Assembly (NCBI RefSeq): GCF_012184385.1
Contig: NZ_VSRL01000008.1
Location: 25,918 to 89,917, forward strand
Direction: 5' to 3'
Source of the DNA: Lentzea indica
GTDB taxonomy: Bacteria > Actinomycetota > Actinomycetes > Mycobacteriales > Pseudonocardiaceae
Length of the DNA stretch: 64,000 bases
Shown here: one piece after another, positions 54,279 to 62,453 of the stretch
Layout of the letters: every line of letters begins with the position of its first letter
How positions within the stretch are numbered: the first letter of the stretch is position 1
Notes under the pieces: generated by a model
What the model saw: only the letters and a program-made list of their open reading frames with translations
The model's database searches: none
What the model was told of the DNA's origin: nothing
Program-made: the position numbers and the translations under genes

Positions 54279-54660
54279 GCACGCGATCAGCGTCATCGAG
54301 GCCGACCGGATCATCACCGACACGATCAGCTTCCTCACGGTGTGCGCGGCGAACCGCCACGAACAGTTCCGACCGAGCAAGCAGGTCGACCTGGGCTGGC
54401 ATCAGTTCATCCTGAACACCCACGACTACGCCGAGTTCTGCGATCGGGCGGCCGGTCGGTTCATCCACCACGTGCCGGAGGAGTTCGTCGCACCGGAGCG
54501 TCGCGCGACAGCCGACGTACTCGCCCCTACCGTGGAGGCGATCAAGAACGCCGGGCTGCCCTACCATCCCGAGCTGTGGCTGACCGGCGAAGGACGTTGT
54601 TCGCAGTGCCACGCAGGCTGCACCAATTGCGGCCAGGGCGGCGACGAAGACCCGAACTGA
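54205..54660 (+). CDS. GRDP-like small protein with Cys-rich C-terminus
   Basis: Protein of 151 residues. The middle resembles glycine-rich-domain (GRDP/DUF1399-like) proteins: VDLGWHQFILNTHDYAEFC matches the family motif with its conserved Trp-His. The C-terminus ends in RCSQCHAGCTNCGQGG, a four-Cys tail in CxxC-x3-CxxC spacing that could bind a metal or be modified. ATG 54205 has AGAAGGAG 6 bases before. It is followed after 9 bases by an APH-fold kinase, suggesting a shared task with the HTH-TPR regulator locus. Function unknown. Confidence 0.78.
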   Translation: MTTLATPTLMSTEVRHRLRTQLVHEHAISVIEADRIITDTISFLTVCAANRHEQFRPSKQVDLGWHQFILNTHDYAEFCDRAAGRFIHHVPEEFVAPERRATADVLAPTVEAIKNAGLPYHPELWLTGEGRCSQCHAGCTNCGQGGDEDPN

Positions 54661-54669
54661 GGAAGACAG

Positions 54670-55491
54670 ATGAGCGTCCGCCCTGCGTGGCAGGACCTGC
54701 CCACCGGACTGCGGGAAGCTGTGCAGGACCGCACGGGGCCCGTGCTCGAGGCGGAGATCCCTTCGGTTGGGCGCAACTCCGCGTTCGCCGCCTCGCTGAC
54801 CACTGCGAGCGGTCGAGTGTTCTGCAAGGGAGGCAGAGCGGAAGGTCCGCAGGCGATCATGCACCGCAACGAGGCAGCGGTGAACCCGTTCCTCCCGAAG
54901 AACCTGGCGCCGCAGCTGTTGTGGCACATTGAGCAGGACGACTGGCTGCTGCTCGGATTCGAGCACGTTTCCGGGCAGCACGCCGATCTCTCGCCGGGCT
55001 CTGCCGATCTCTCGCTCATGGCGGACGCCGTGCGGAAGATCGGTGCGATCAAACCGCCAGAAGTCCCGCGCCGAATGATCGCCGATCACTGGGAAGCGGC
55101 ACTCGCGAACGGGACCACCAGCGAATGGGCGGCACAAGCGCCGCAACACATGCACGGTTCGACGTTGGTCCATTCCGATCTCAACCCGTTGAACGTCCTC
55201 GTCGCCGACACGGCGCGCGTCGTCGACTGGGCGTGGTGGCGGACCGGCGCGGCCTGGATCGACCCGGCGTTCGTGGTCGTCCGGCTCATAGCCGAAGGAC
55301 ACGAGCCGGCGGGAGCCGAGGAATGGGCGGCGCAGTTCGACGGGTTCCGGAAAGCGCCTTCCGAGGCGATCTCCGCGTTCGCCGCGTCACTGGTGTGCCT
55401 CTGGGAACGGAAGTTCGCGGACACCGACGTCACGAAGGCGGCTCGGACATGGGCCGAGTTCCGGACAGCGAACGGCCCCCAGTTCCCGTAG
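54670..55491 (+). CDS. APH-fold phosphotransferase
   Basis: Protein of 273 residues with an aminoglycoside-phosphotransferase fold. The catalytic loop is LVHSDLNPLNVLV near residue 167, followed by RVVDWAWW at the metal site. The Lys for ATP is in RVFCKGG. The substrate is unknown and need not be an antibiotic. ATG 54670 follows the GRDP-like gene by 9 bases, with GAGGAAGA upstream. It faces the GluRS gene, with a weak hairpin in between (55473-55504). Confidence 0.85.
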   Translation: MSVRPAWQDLPTGLREAVQDRTGPVLEAEIPSVGRNSAFAASLTTASGRVFCKGGRAEGPQAIMHRNEAAVNPFLPKNLAPQLLWHIEQDDWLLLGFEHVSGQHADLSPGSADLSLMADAVRKIGAIKPPEVPRRMIADHWEAALANGTTSEWAAQAPQHMHGSTLVHSDLNPLNVLVADTARVVDWAWWRTGAAWIDPAFVVVRLIAEGHEPAGAEEWAAQFDGFRKAPSEAISAFAASLVCLWERKFADTDVTKAARTWAEFRTANGPQFP

Positions 55492-55516
55492 AAACCAGGG
55501 GCCGCCGAAACAACAG

Positions 55517-57163
55517 TCAGCCGACGAGCGCGCGCACCCGTCGCAGCACCTCGTCGGTACCCAGCGTGCGGGCGACCGCGTGCAGGTCCGGGCTCCGCGT
55601 GGACCCGGTCAAAGCGACGCGGATGAGCTGCGCCGCCTCACGGATCGAGCCGGGGTAGGCGTCCGGGTTCTTCTTGAGCTCCTTGGGGTTCGGCGCGAAG
55701 CCGTGCTTGGCGGCCAGCTCGCGGATCTGGCCGAACCACTCCTGCCCGTCCTCCAGGTCCGCGTAGCCGTCCGCGAAGTCGGCGGCGAACGCGGAGATCA
55801 GCTCCGGGGAAAGCCCGCCAAGACGCTCGTCGGAGCGGTCGGACACCAGCGGGAACAGCGACGGGAAGAAGAACCCGTAGGCGGACCGGAAGTCGGACCA
55901 CTTGCGGAGGTCCTTGCGCGGGTTCGCGACCTCGGGGCCGCGCTCGACCCGCAGGGCCGCCAGAGCCTCGTCACGCGAAGCCGCCAGCACCTCGACGAGC
56001 TCCGGGTCGTAGGTGGAGGCCCACGCCGAGACGCGATCCACGATCTCCTCACCCGACAGCGTCGCCACGTAGTCGGCGGCGATGTCCTCGAGCTTCACGA
56101 GGTCGACCAAAGGCCCGGCGACACCGCACTCGGCGAGGGAGATGGGCGAACCGAGAGCCTCGGCCAGCGGCAGGTCGGCCAGGCGGGCGTTCACCAGGCC
56201 GCGCAGGTAGTACTGGACGGCCTCGGCGGGGAAGCCCGCCTCGATGAAGAACTCGACGGAGGCCTCGGGGTCCTTGCGCTTGGAGAGCTTGCGCCGGGAG
56301 CCGCCCTGCTGCTTCATCAGCGGCGCGATGTGGGCGTACTCGACGCGCTCGAAGCCCAGTGCGTCGAACAGCTGCAGGTGGGTCGGGACCGACGAGATCC
56401 ACTCCTCGCCGCGGATCACGAGGTTCACGCGCATCAGGTGGTCGTCGACGGCGTGCGCGAAGTGGTACGTGGGCAGGCGCGGCGACTGGTCGGACGCCTT
56501 CAGGATCACCACGTCGTTGCGGTTGGCCTCGTGCTCCAGCTCCCCGCGGATGGCATCCACGAACCTGGTCCGCTCCCCCGCCTTGCCCGGCGAGCGGAAG
56601 CGGACGACGTACGGACGACCGGCGTCCAGGGCTTCCTGAACGTCCTCGGCCGTCTTGTCGCGCCAGATCGCCCAGCGGCCGTAGTAGCCGGTGGGGAGTT
56701 TGGTGGCCTGCTGACGGGCGGTGATGTCCGCCAGCTCGTCCTTCGTGGCGAAGCACAGGTACGCCTTGTCCTGACGCAGCAGCTCGCGCACGTACGTCAG
56801 GTAGATCTGCTCGCGCTGCGACTGGTGGTACGGGCCGTAAACGCCAACGGCGTCGGCCTCGTCGGGCTCGATCGCGAAGTAGGAGAAGGCGCGGTTGAAC
56901 TGCTCGACGGCGCCGGCGACCTCGCGGGCCTGGTCGGTGTCCTCGACGCGCACGATGTACGCGCCGCCCGAGTGGGACGCGACGTCGCGGTCGATCATGC
57001 CGACGTACAGGCCGCCGATGTGCAGGAAACCGGTCGGCGACGGGCCCAGGCGCGTGACCTTCGCGCCCTCCGGAAGCGGTCGCGGCGGGTACTGCTCCTC
57101 CCAGAAGGACGGCTCGGGCAGGTCCGAGGGGAACAGGGCGTCGACGACGGCACGGTCGAGCAT
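55517..57163 (-). CDS. gltX: Glutamate-tRNA ligase, atypical form
   Basis: Class I synthetase of 548 residues. HIGH is HIGG in GPSPTGFLHIGGLYVG after an N-terminal extension of about 35 residues. KMSKS is KLSKR in RRKLSKRKDPEASVEFF. The N-terminal catalytic and stem-contact domains are complete, while the C-terminal domain is alpha-helical as in bacterial GluRS. The extension and KLSKR form differ from the main actinobacterial GluRS, so this may be a second gltX. ATG 57163 has GGAG 10 bases upstream. It is divergent from the alcohol dehydrogenase gene. Confidence 0.9.
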   Translation of the reverse strand: MLDRAVVDALFPSDLPEPSFWEEQYPPRPLPEGAKVTRLGPSPTGFLHIGGLYVGMIDRDVASHSGGAYIVRVEDTDQAREVAGAVEQFNRAFSYFAIEPDEADAVGVYGPYHQSQREQIYLTYVRELLRQDKAYLCFATKDELADITARQQATKLPTGYYGRWAIWRDKTAEDVQEALDAGRPYVVRFRSPGKAGERTRFVDAIRGELEHEANRNDVVILKASDQSPRLPTYHFAHAVDDHLMRVNLVIRGEEWISSVPTHLQLFDALGFERVEYAHIAPLMKQQGGSRRKLSKRKDPEASVEFFIEAGFPAEAVQYYLRGLVNARLADLPLAEALGSPISLAECGVAGPLVDLVKLEDIAADYVATLSGEEIVDRVSAWASTYDPELVEVLAASRDEALAALRVERGPEVANPRKDLRKWSDFRSAYGFFFPSLFPLVSDRSDERLGGLSPELISAFAADFADGYADLEDGQEWFGQIRELAAKHGFAPNPKELKKNPDAYPGSIREAAQLIRVALTGSTRSPDLHAVARTLGTDEVLRRVRALVG

Positions 57164-57238
57164 CGCTGAGGGTCTCCAAACCGGGGAAAGAAGTCCGCCC
57201 AGGTTATCAACGCAGGAGCACGGGGAACGCCACTGGGC

Positions 57239-58420
57239 ATGAAGGCAGTCACTTGGCACGGCAAACGCGACGTCCGGGTCGACAGCGTGCCCGACCCGGT
57301 GCTCAAGGAACCGGAAGACGTCATCGTGAAGATCACGTCCAGCGGTATCTGCGGTTCGGACCTCCACCTTTACGAGGTGCTCGGGCCGTTCCTCACCGAG
57401 GGCGACATCCTCGGGCACGAGCCGATGGGCGTGATCGAGGAGGTGGGCGCGGCGGTCACCCAGCTCCAGCCGGGCGACAGGGTGGTGATCCCGTTCAACG
57501 TCTCGTGCAACTCCTGCTTCATGTGCGACCAGGGCCTGCAGAGCCAGTGCGAGACCACCCAGGTCAGGGAACACGGGTCCGGCGCCGCGCTCTTCGGGTA
57601 CACGAAGCTCTACGGCCAGGTGCCCGGCGGACAGGCCGAGTACCTCAGGGTCCCCTTCGGCAACAGCCTGCCGATCAAGGTTCCGGACGGCCCGCCGGAC
57701 GACAGGTTCGTCTATCTGTCCGACGTCCTCCCCACCGCGTGGCAGGCCGTCGAGTACGCGAACGTCCGGGAAGGAAGCGTCGTCGCGGTCCTCGGTCTCG
57801 GGCCGATCGGCGACATGGCCTGCCGGGTCGCCCGGCACAGAGGCGCCAGAGCGATCGGCATCGACCTCGTGCCGGAACGGCTCGCCCGCGCCAAGGCACG
57901 TGGCGTCGAGACGATCGACCTCCGCGGCGCCGGCAAGCGCCTCACCGAGGTCGTCAAGGACCTCACCAGCGGCCGCGGCCCGGACGCGGTGATCGACGCG
58001 GTCGGCATGGAGGCCCACGGCGCACCGGCGGCCAAGATCGCCCAGCACCTCACCGGGCTGCTGCCGGACACGATGGCCCAGAGGTTCATGAAGGAAGCCG
58101 GAATCGACCGCATGAGGGCGCTCTACAGCGCGATCGACATGGTCCGGCGCGGAGGCACCGTCTCGATCGTCGGCGTCTACGGCGGCATGGCGGACCCGAT
58201 GCCGATGCTGACCATGTTCGACAAGCAGATCCAGCTCAGGATGGGCCAGGCCAACGTGTGGCGCTGGGTCCCGGAGATCCTGCCGCTGCTCACCGACGAA
58301 GACCCGCTCGGCGTGGACGACTTCGCCACGCACCGCCTGCCGCTCGAAGACGCGCCCAAGGCGTACGAGACGTTCCAGAAGAAGAACGACGGCATGGTCA
58401 AAGTGCTGCTCAAACCTTGA
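57239..58420 (+). CDS. Zinc-dependent alcohol/formaldehyde dehydrogenase-like protein
   Basis: Medium-chain dehydrogenase of 393 residues. The catalytic zinc site is in SGICGSDLHLYE and GHEPMGVIEEVG, the structural-zinc cysteines in CNSCFMCDQGLQSQC, and the cofactor motif GLGPIGDMA near residue 187. This layout matches glutathione-independent formaldehyde dehydrogenase and related polyol dehydrogenases. Substrate is unproven. ATG 57239 is the start; the 75-base gap to gltX holds the divergent promoters. Confidence 0.92.
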   Translation: MKAVTWHGKRDVRVDSVPDPVLKEPEDVIVKITSSGICGSDLHLYEVLGPFLTEGDILGHEPMGVIEEVGAAVTQLQPGDRVVIPFNVSCNSCFMCDQGLQSQCETTQVREHGSGAALFGYTKLYGQVPGGQAEYLRVPFGNSLPIKVPDGPPDDRFVYLSDVLPTAWQAVEYANVREGSVVAVLGLGPIGDMACRVARHRGARAIGIDLVPERLARAKARGVETIDLRGAGKRLTEVVKDLTSGRGPDAVIDAVGMEAHGAPAAKIAQHLTGLLPDTMAQRFMKEAGIDRMRALYSAIDMVRRGGTVSIVGVYGGMADPMPMLTMFDKQIQLRMGQANVWRWVPEILPLLTDEDPLGVDDFATHRLPLEDAPKAYETFQKKNDGMVKVLLKP

Positions 58421-58439
58421 TCGGCATATCCTGCCCCGC

Positions 58440-59060
58440 ATGGCCAAGTACCTGGACGTCCACCCGGTCAACCCGCAGAAGCGCGCCATCGACCAGGCCG
58501 TGCGGATCCTGCAGGAGGACGGCCTGATCGCGTACCCGACCGACTCCTGCTACGCGCTCGGCTGCCGCCTGGGCAACAAGGACGGCATCGACCGGATCCG
58601 CGAGATCCGCAAGCTCGACGACAAGCACCACTTCACGCTGATGTGCGAGAACTTCGCCCAGCTCGGGCAGTTCGTGGTGGTGGACAACGCGGTGTTCCGC
58701 GCGGTCAAGGCCGCCACGCCGGGCGGCTACACGTTCATCCTGCCCGCGACGAAGGAGGTGCCGCGCCGCATGATGCACGCGAAGAAGAAGACGGTGGGCG
58801 CGCGTATCCCTGACCACGTCGTGACGCAGGCGCTCCTCGACGCCATGGGCGAGCCGCTCCTCACGTCCACGCTGCTGCTCCCGGACGAGGCGGAGCCGCT
58901 GGTGCAGGGCTGGGAGATCAAGGAACGCCTCGACCACGCGGTGGACGCGGTGATCGACTCCGGTGAGTGCGGCACCACGCCCACCACGGTGGTGGACTTC
59001 TCCAGCGGCGAGGCCGAGATCATCCGCTACGGCGCGGGTGACCCCGCCCGTTTCGAGTGA
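58440..59060 (+). CDS. YciO/Sua5/YrdC family protein
   Basis: Protein of 206 residues of the Sua5/YciO/YrdC fold, seen in YPTDSCYALGCRLGNKDGID, LCENFAQLGQF, TFILPATKEVP and KKKTVGARIPDHVV. YrdC enzymes make threonylcarbamoyl-AMP for t6A tRNA modification, whereas YciO members may do a related step; this one is closer to YciO by length and N-terminus (AKYLDVHPVNPQKR). ATG 58440 follows the dehydrogenase stop by 19 bases. Confidence 0.9.
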   Translation: MAKYLDVHPVNPQKRAIDQAVRILQEDGLIAYPTDSCYALGCRLGNKDGIDRIREIRKLDDKHHFTLMCENFAQLGQFVVVDNAVFRAVKAATPGGYTFILPATKEVPRRMMHAKKKTVGARIPDHVVTQALLDAMGEPLLTSTLLLPDEAEPLVQGWEIKERLDHAVDAVIDSGECGTTPTTVVDFSSGEAEIIRYGAGDPARFE

Positions 59061-59090
59061 CCCCGATTCGAACTACCCAGATTTGAACTA

Positions 59091-60914
59091 CTACGACACG
59101 ACCAGTGCGTAGTCGGCGTCGGTGGCGGTCGTCTCCGTGTGTCCGTCCACGTTGACCGAGGTCGCCACCACCTCGACGGTCCAGGTGCCCGCGGCCGGTG
59201 CCTGGACGAACACGTTCTCCACGGTGTCGACGGTGTTCGCGGCACCGCCTGCCGTGGACCAGTTGCCGGCCGCGAGACCGTTGTTGCCCCAGTAGACGGT
59301 GCCGTTGGGCGCGGTGACCTTCAGCGTGAGGTCGTTGACGGTCGCCTTGGCCGCGGTCGGCGAACCGGCGGGGTCGGTGTAGGCCAGCGTCGCCCGCAAC
59401 GGCGTCTGACCGTTGGACGACACCGTGTACTTGCGCGTCTGACCGGTCGTGACCAGGTCGGTCTCGTTCACGAGAACCGGCAGCTTCCAGCCACCGGCCT
59501 TCGCGCGGTCGTACAGGTTGCGGACCGACGCGGTGCCCCAGCCCTGGTGCGTGCGGGTCTGGTCGTGCGTGGTCCCGCTGAAAGCGTGCTGGTCAGCGGT
59601 GTTGATCAGCAGTGCCTTCGCGGTCGCCGCGTGCGGGCGGGACGTGAAGACGTCGCGGTTCTTGCCGGGAGCGCCGTCGAACACGCCGTCGGCCCACATC
59701 TGGAACAGCAGACCGGCGTTGCCGCAGGTGATCGGCGTGGCGCCGGACGTGCCGCCGAACGACGTCGTGTAGGCGGTGTCGTTGGTGGACGTCGTGGTGT
59801 CGATGCGGTCGTAGAAGTTCGACAGCTCCGGCTTGATGCGGCCGTCGGCGGCGGGGCCGATCGACGCTCCGCCGTTCCACTTGTCGTCGGCGCGCGAGGC
59901 GGTGTTGTAGTGGTAGTGGCCGCCGACCGACAGGACGTTCTTCGCCCACGCCTGCGGGCGTGAGCTGCGGGTGCCCGCGTTGCTCTGCGACTGGCAGATC
60001 AGGATGTCGTGGTCGAACACGATCCGGTCCATCTGCTGCGAGATCGCCGTGTAGGACGTGGTGAGCCCGTCACCCCAGCTGTTGCTCTGGAACACGGCCT
60101 TGTACTGGCCGGCCGGGTCGACGAGCTGCTTGGTGTGCGCGTACCGGTCGCCGGAGTTGTAGACGGCGAAGATGCCCTGTCCTTCAGGCAAAAGGCCGCG
60201 CTGAGCGGACGAGACACCGGACGCGAAGATCTGCCCGTACGTCGACGTGCCGTGCGAGGTGCTCGACGAGTTGCCGGTGTGCATCACCGGCGGACGGGCG
60301 CGGAACTCCTGGTGCGTGGTGCGCAGGCCGCCGTCCATCACCTCGCCGCGCACGCCCTGGCCGCGATAGCCGCCCACGGTCTCGATGTGGTTGGCACCGG
60401 ACGACTCGCGCGAGATCGCCATGTCCGTCTCCGGCGCCGACACCGGGTCGATCGCGATCACGGCGGGCAGCTTGGCGAGCTGGGCCGCCTGGCCGGCGTC
60501 CAAGGTGGCCATGATGTGCTCACGGCTGGCGGAGATCACGTTCACCTTGCCGCCCAAGGACTTCACCTTGTCGGCGACGGTCTTCTGGTCGCGCGCGTCC
60601 TGCTCGACCAGCGTGATCAGGTAGTCGGAAGAGCCGCCCAGCGCCATGATCTGCGGCTGGGCCTGGAACGGGCGCACCTCGCGCACGTAGCTCAACCGCG
60701 TGACACGTGCGGTGTTCGTCATGCGGGCGAGGTAGGTGCCGTCCTGGACGAACGCACCGAGCCGCACGCCGAGGCCCTGGAGCTGGTGGCGCTGGGCGTC
60801 GGACAGGGTGGTGCGGAACTGCAACAGGTAAGCGCTCTCAGCCGGGGCAGCGACGGCAGGAACGCCGCTGATCAGCGCGAACGCGGATATGGCTGACAAT
60901 ATTGTGCGCAGCAC
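59091..60914 (-). CDS. Secreted S8 (subtilisin-like) serine protease
   Basis: Secreted protease of 607 residues. A signal peptide (about 1-22, ending PAVA) precedes an inhibitor-like propeptide of about 120 residues. The catalytic domain shows the Asp in GEVMDGGLRTTHQ, His in TSHGTSTYGQIF and Ser in GGTSGATPITCG. After the protease domain comes a P-proprotein-like beta-domain (ATLAYTDPAGSPTAAK, NDLTLKVTAPNGTVYWGN). GTG 60914 has GGAGG 8 bases upstream. The stop is a double TAG. Confidence 0.92.
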   Translation of the reverse strand: MLRTILSAISAFALISGVPAVAAPAESAYLLQFRTTLSDAQRHQLQGLGVRLGAFVQDGTYLARMTNTARVTRLSYVREVRPFQAQPQIMALGGSSDYLITLVEQDARDQKTVADKVKSLGGKVNVISASREHIMATLDAGQAAQLAKLPAVIAIDPVSAPETDMAISRESSGANHIETVGGYRGQGVRGEVMDGGLRTTHQEFRARPPVMHTGNSSSTSHGTSTYGQIFASGVSSAQRGLLPEGQGIFAVYNSGDRYAHTKQLVDPAGQYKAVFQSNSWGDGLTTSYTAISQQMDRIVFDHDILICQSQSNAGTRSSRPQAWAKNVLSVGGHYHYNTASRADDKWNGGASIGPAADGRIKPELSNFYDRIDTTTSTNDTAYTTSFGGTSGATPITCGNAGLLFQMWADGVFDGAPGKNRDVFTSRPHAATAKALLINTADQHAFSGTTHDQTRTHQGWGTASVRNLYDRAKAGGWKLPVLVNETDLVTTGQTRKYTVSSNGQTPLRATLAYTDPAGSPTAAKATVNDLTLKVTAPNGTVYWGNNGLAAGNWSTAGGAANTVDTVENVFVQAPAAGTWTVEVVATSVNVDGHTETTATDADYALVVS

Positions 60915-61157
60915 GAATACAACCTCCACATCGGCAGGGATGGCGATGACCGGAGGGCAGTCACCGCCCGTGACCAGCACGTTACCGCGAAAGACCAGGT
61001 CAGGACATCAGTCGATCGGCGGTGATCATGTTGACGGACGGTGTAGAACAATCCCTTTGGCCGCCGATATTCTCATTCGCCCGGATGGCGCATCCGGCGT
61101 AACGTCCGGTCAGGTATGCCCGACATGCCCGGCAAAGCATTTCCGCGCGGAGGACGG

Positions 61158-62117
61158 ATGTCTGTCTCACCTGAGCAGCTGATGGAAGAACTGCGGACGT
61201 TGTGCCGGGGGCGCGGTGTGCAGACTCCGGGAATCGACTTGCACGTCGGGCCGTTGCTGCGCCGGGTGTGCGGCATCGTGGAGACGGACGGCGCGGAAGC
61301 CGTGCGAACGAAACTGCGGGACTGGATCACGAACGCGACGCGCGGTTTCCCGGCGGAGGTCCGCAACGCCGTTCTGGCGCCGCTCGGACTGCACGAGGAA
61401 GCGCAGTTCCGGTTCCTCAACGAACGCATCGAGTGGCTCGCGAAGCAACAGGACCGCGGCGCGCGCACGGTGCGCAGGAGGATGGAGGCCGGACTGCAGC
61501 GCCTCGTGGAGGTGGCACTGCAGCCGGCACCGTCGACGACGCACGTGGCGCCGTCGGAACTGTGGCACGTCAAGGAGTTCGACGCGCTGCTGAAGCTGGA
61601 CGGCCCGACGCCCGCGTGCACGGAACGCCGGACCGTCGTGGCCGACACCGACGGTGTCAACGAGATCGCGTGGTCGATCACGATCCCCTCCCCCACGCCC
61701 GAGGGTGCTCCAGGTGACCTGGACGTGGAGGTGTTGCACGGGGTCGAGCTCATCGGCCACGAACGGCCGTCCCCGCGGCGTTTTCTCATGAAGCTGCGGT
61801 TGCCCCGACCCCTCAACACAGGGCAAACGCACCAGTTCGCACTCGAGGTGCGGGTGCCGCGAGGACAGCCGATGCGTCCGACCTACGTGTTCTGGCCGGA
61901 GCGCATGTGCGAGTCGTTCCGGTTGCGGGTGCGGTTCGACCGGGACGACCTGCCCGAATCGGTGTGGCGCGTCGAGGAGGCCCTGGCGCGCGACACCGAC
62001 GACCTGACGCCCTGGCCGAAGAAGCTGCCCGTCGACGAGATCGGCGAGATCGACGTGTCGTTCCCGCATCCCCGCCAGGGCCGCGGCTACGGCGTTCAGT
62101 GGACGCCACGTGCCTAG
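61158..62117 (+). CDS. Hypothetical protein, unknown function
   Basis: Protein of 319 residues without recognised domains. The first 130 residues are helical and basic (KLRDWITNATRGFPAEVRNA, RIEWLAKQQDRGARTVRRRM); the rest is beta-rich with TYVFWPERMCESFRLRVRF and a terminal PHPRQGRGYGVQWTP. No membrane segment is seen. ATG 61158 has GGAGG close upstream. A stem-loop (CCGGATG-GCG-CATCCGG, 61081-61097) lies in the leader region. The stop shares CTAG with a leftward mini-ORF. Confidence 0.75.
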   Translation: MSVSPEQLMEELRTLCRGRGVQTPGIDLHVGPLLRRVCGIVETDGAEAVRTKLRDWITNATRGFPAEVRNAVLAPLGLHEEAQFRFLNERIEWLAKQQDRGARTVRRRMEAGLQRLVEVALQPAPSTTHVAPSELWHVKEFDALLKLDGPTPACTERRTVVADTDGVNEIAWSITIPSPTPEGAPGDLDVEVLHGVELIGHERPSPRRFLMKLRLPRPLNTGQTHQFALEVRVPRGQPMRPTYVFWPERMCESFRLRVRFDRDDLPESVWRVEEALARDTDDLTPWPKKLPVDEIGEIDVSFPHPRQGRGYGVQWTPRA

Positions 62118-62170
62118 CCGAGCACGATCAGCAGAACGGACAGCAGATCAATGAAAAAGTGCGGTTCCAC
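62114..62170 (-). CDS. Possible 18-residue hydrophobic peptide
   Basis: Mini-ORF with GGAGG 8 bases before its GTG, encoding MEPHFFIDLLSVLLIVLG. The second half is a short membrane-like helix. The ribosome site is within the hairpin at 62180-62200, which could hide it. The stop overlaps the stop of the plus-strand gene at 62117. It lies below a second hydrophobic mini-ORF of the same strand. Related tiny hydrophobic proteins are known as toxins, but no family match is claimed. Confidence 0.5.
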   Translation of the reverse strand: MEPHFFIDLLSVLLIVLG

Positions 62171-62179
62171 GGCTGACAC

Positions 62180-62200
62180 CTCCCTTTGTTGGCCAGGGAG
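62180..62200 (-). promoter_or_regulatory. Hairpin covering the mini-ORF ribosome site
   Basis: On the minus strand CTCCCT (62195-62200) can pair with AGGGAG (62180-62185) across a 9-base loop. The right arm contains most of the Shine-Dalgarno sequence of the 18-residue ORF, so folding would block its translation. Confidence 0.45.
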
Positions 62201-62220
62201 AACCGCAGTCCGAAGTCGGG

Positions 62221-62322
62221 TCAGATCACCGATACCGTGAAGAAGCTGCCGACCACGAATCCCACGAACAGGCAGATCGCGGCAACCTTCACGACGGTGG
62301 TGAGTGAGCAGATCATTCTCAT
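62221..62322 (-). CDS. Possible 33-residue membrane peptide
   Basis: Mini-ORF with GAAGGTG about 9 bases before its ATG. The peptide starts MRMICSLTTVVKVAAICLFV and continues GFVVGSFFTVSVI; it is a single membrane helix with two Cys and almost no soluble part. It lies 50 bases upstream of the 18-residue ORF on the same strand, and below the NUDIX terminator. No family is recognised; placement and ribosome site support a real gene. Confidence 0.55.
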   Translation of the reverse strand: MRMICSLTTVVKVAAICLFVGFVVGSFFTVSVI

Positions 62323-62412
62323 CGAGAAATTCACCTTCTCATCCTGACTGGCTTTCGGTCTGAAGTTCTCGCCGATGCACCAAGAGTGGCTTTCTGCCAG
62401 TCGAATGAGAAC

Positions 62413-62445
62413 GGGTTTCCTGTTTCCTCCGAAATGAGGAAACCC
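62413..62445. terminator. Nested hairpin terminator after the NUDIX gene
   Basis: GGGTTTCC pairs with GGAAACCC, and an inner TTTCCTC pairs with GAGGAAA. It begins 9 bases after the NUDIX stop and would end that leftward transcript. Confidence 0.72.
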
Positions 62446-62453
62446 TGGGTGTG

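Noticed and set aside
54670..55491. Antibiotic resistance gene (APH-like)
   Set aside because: The fold is right, but no antibiotic-specific signature or resistance context is present, and a similar APH-fold gene at 25448 is also in a metabolic setting.
57164..58489. Open frame extending gltX upstream to nearly 1000 codons
   Set aside because: The region upstream of 57163 is antisense to the zinc dehydrogenase and shows no synthetase or other domain; ATG 57163 with a ribosome site begins the real gene.
59065..59091. Direct repeat GATTCGAACTAC/GATTTGAACTAC between the YciO and protease genes
   Set aside because: Only two short copies with one mismatch and no flanking signal; likely chance or slippage rather than a site.
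62151..62240. A 29-codon plus-strand ORF (MKKCGSTADTS start)
   Set aside because: No ribosome site, and it is antisense to the better supported 18-residue ORF.
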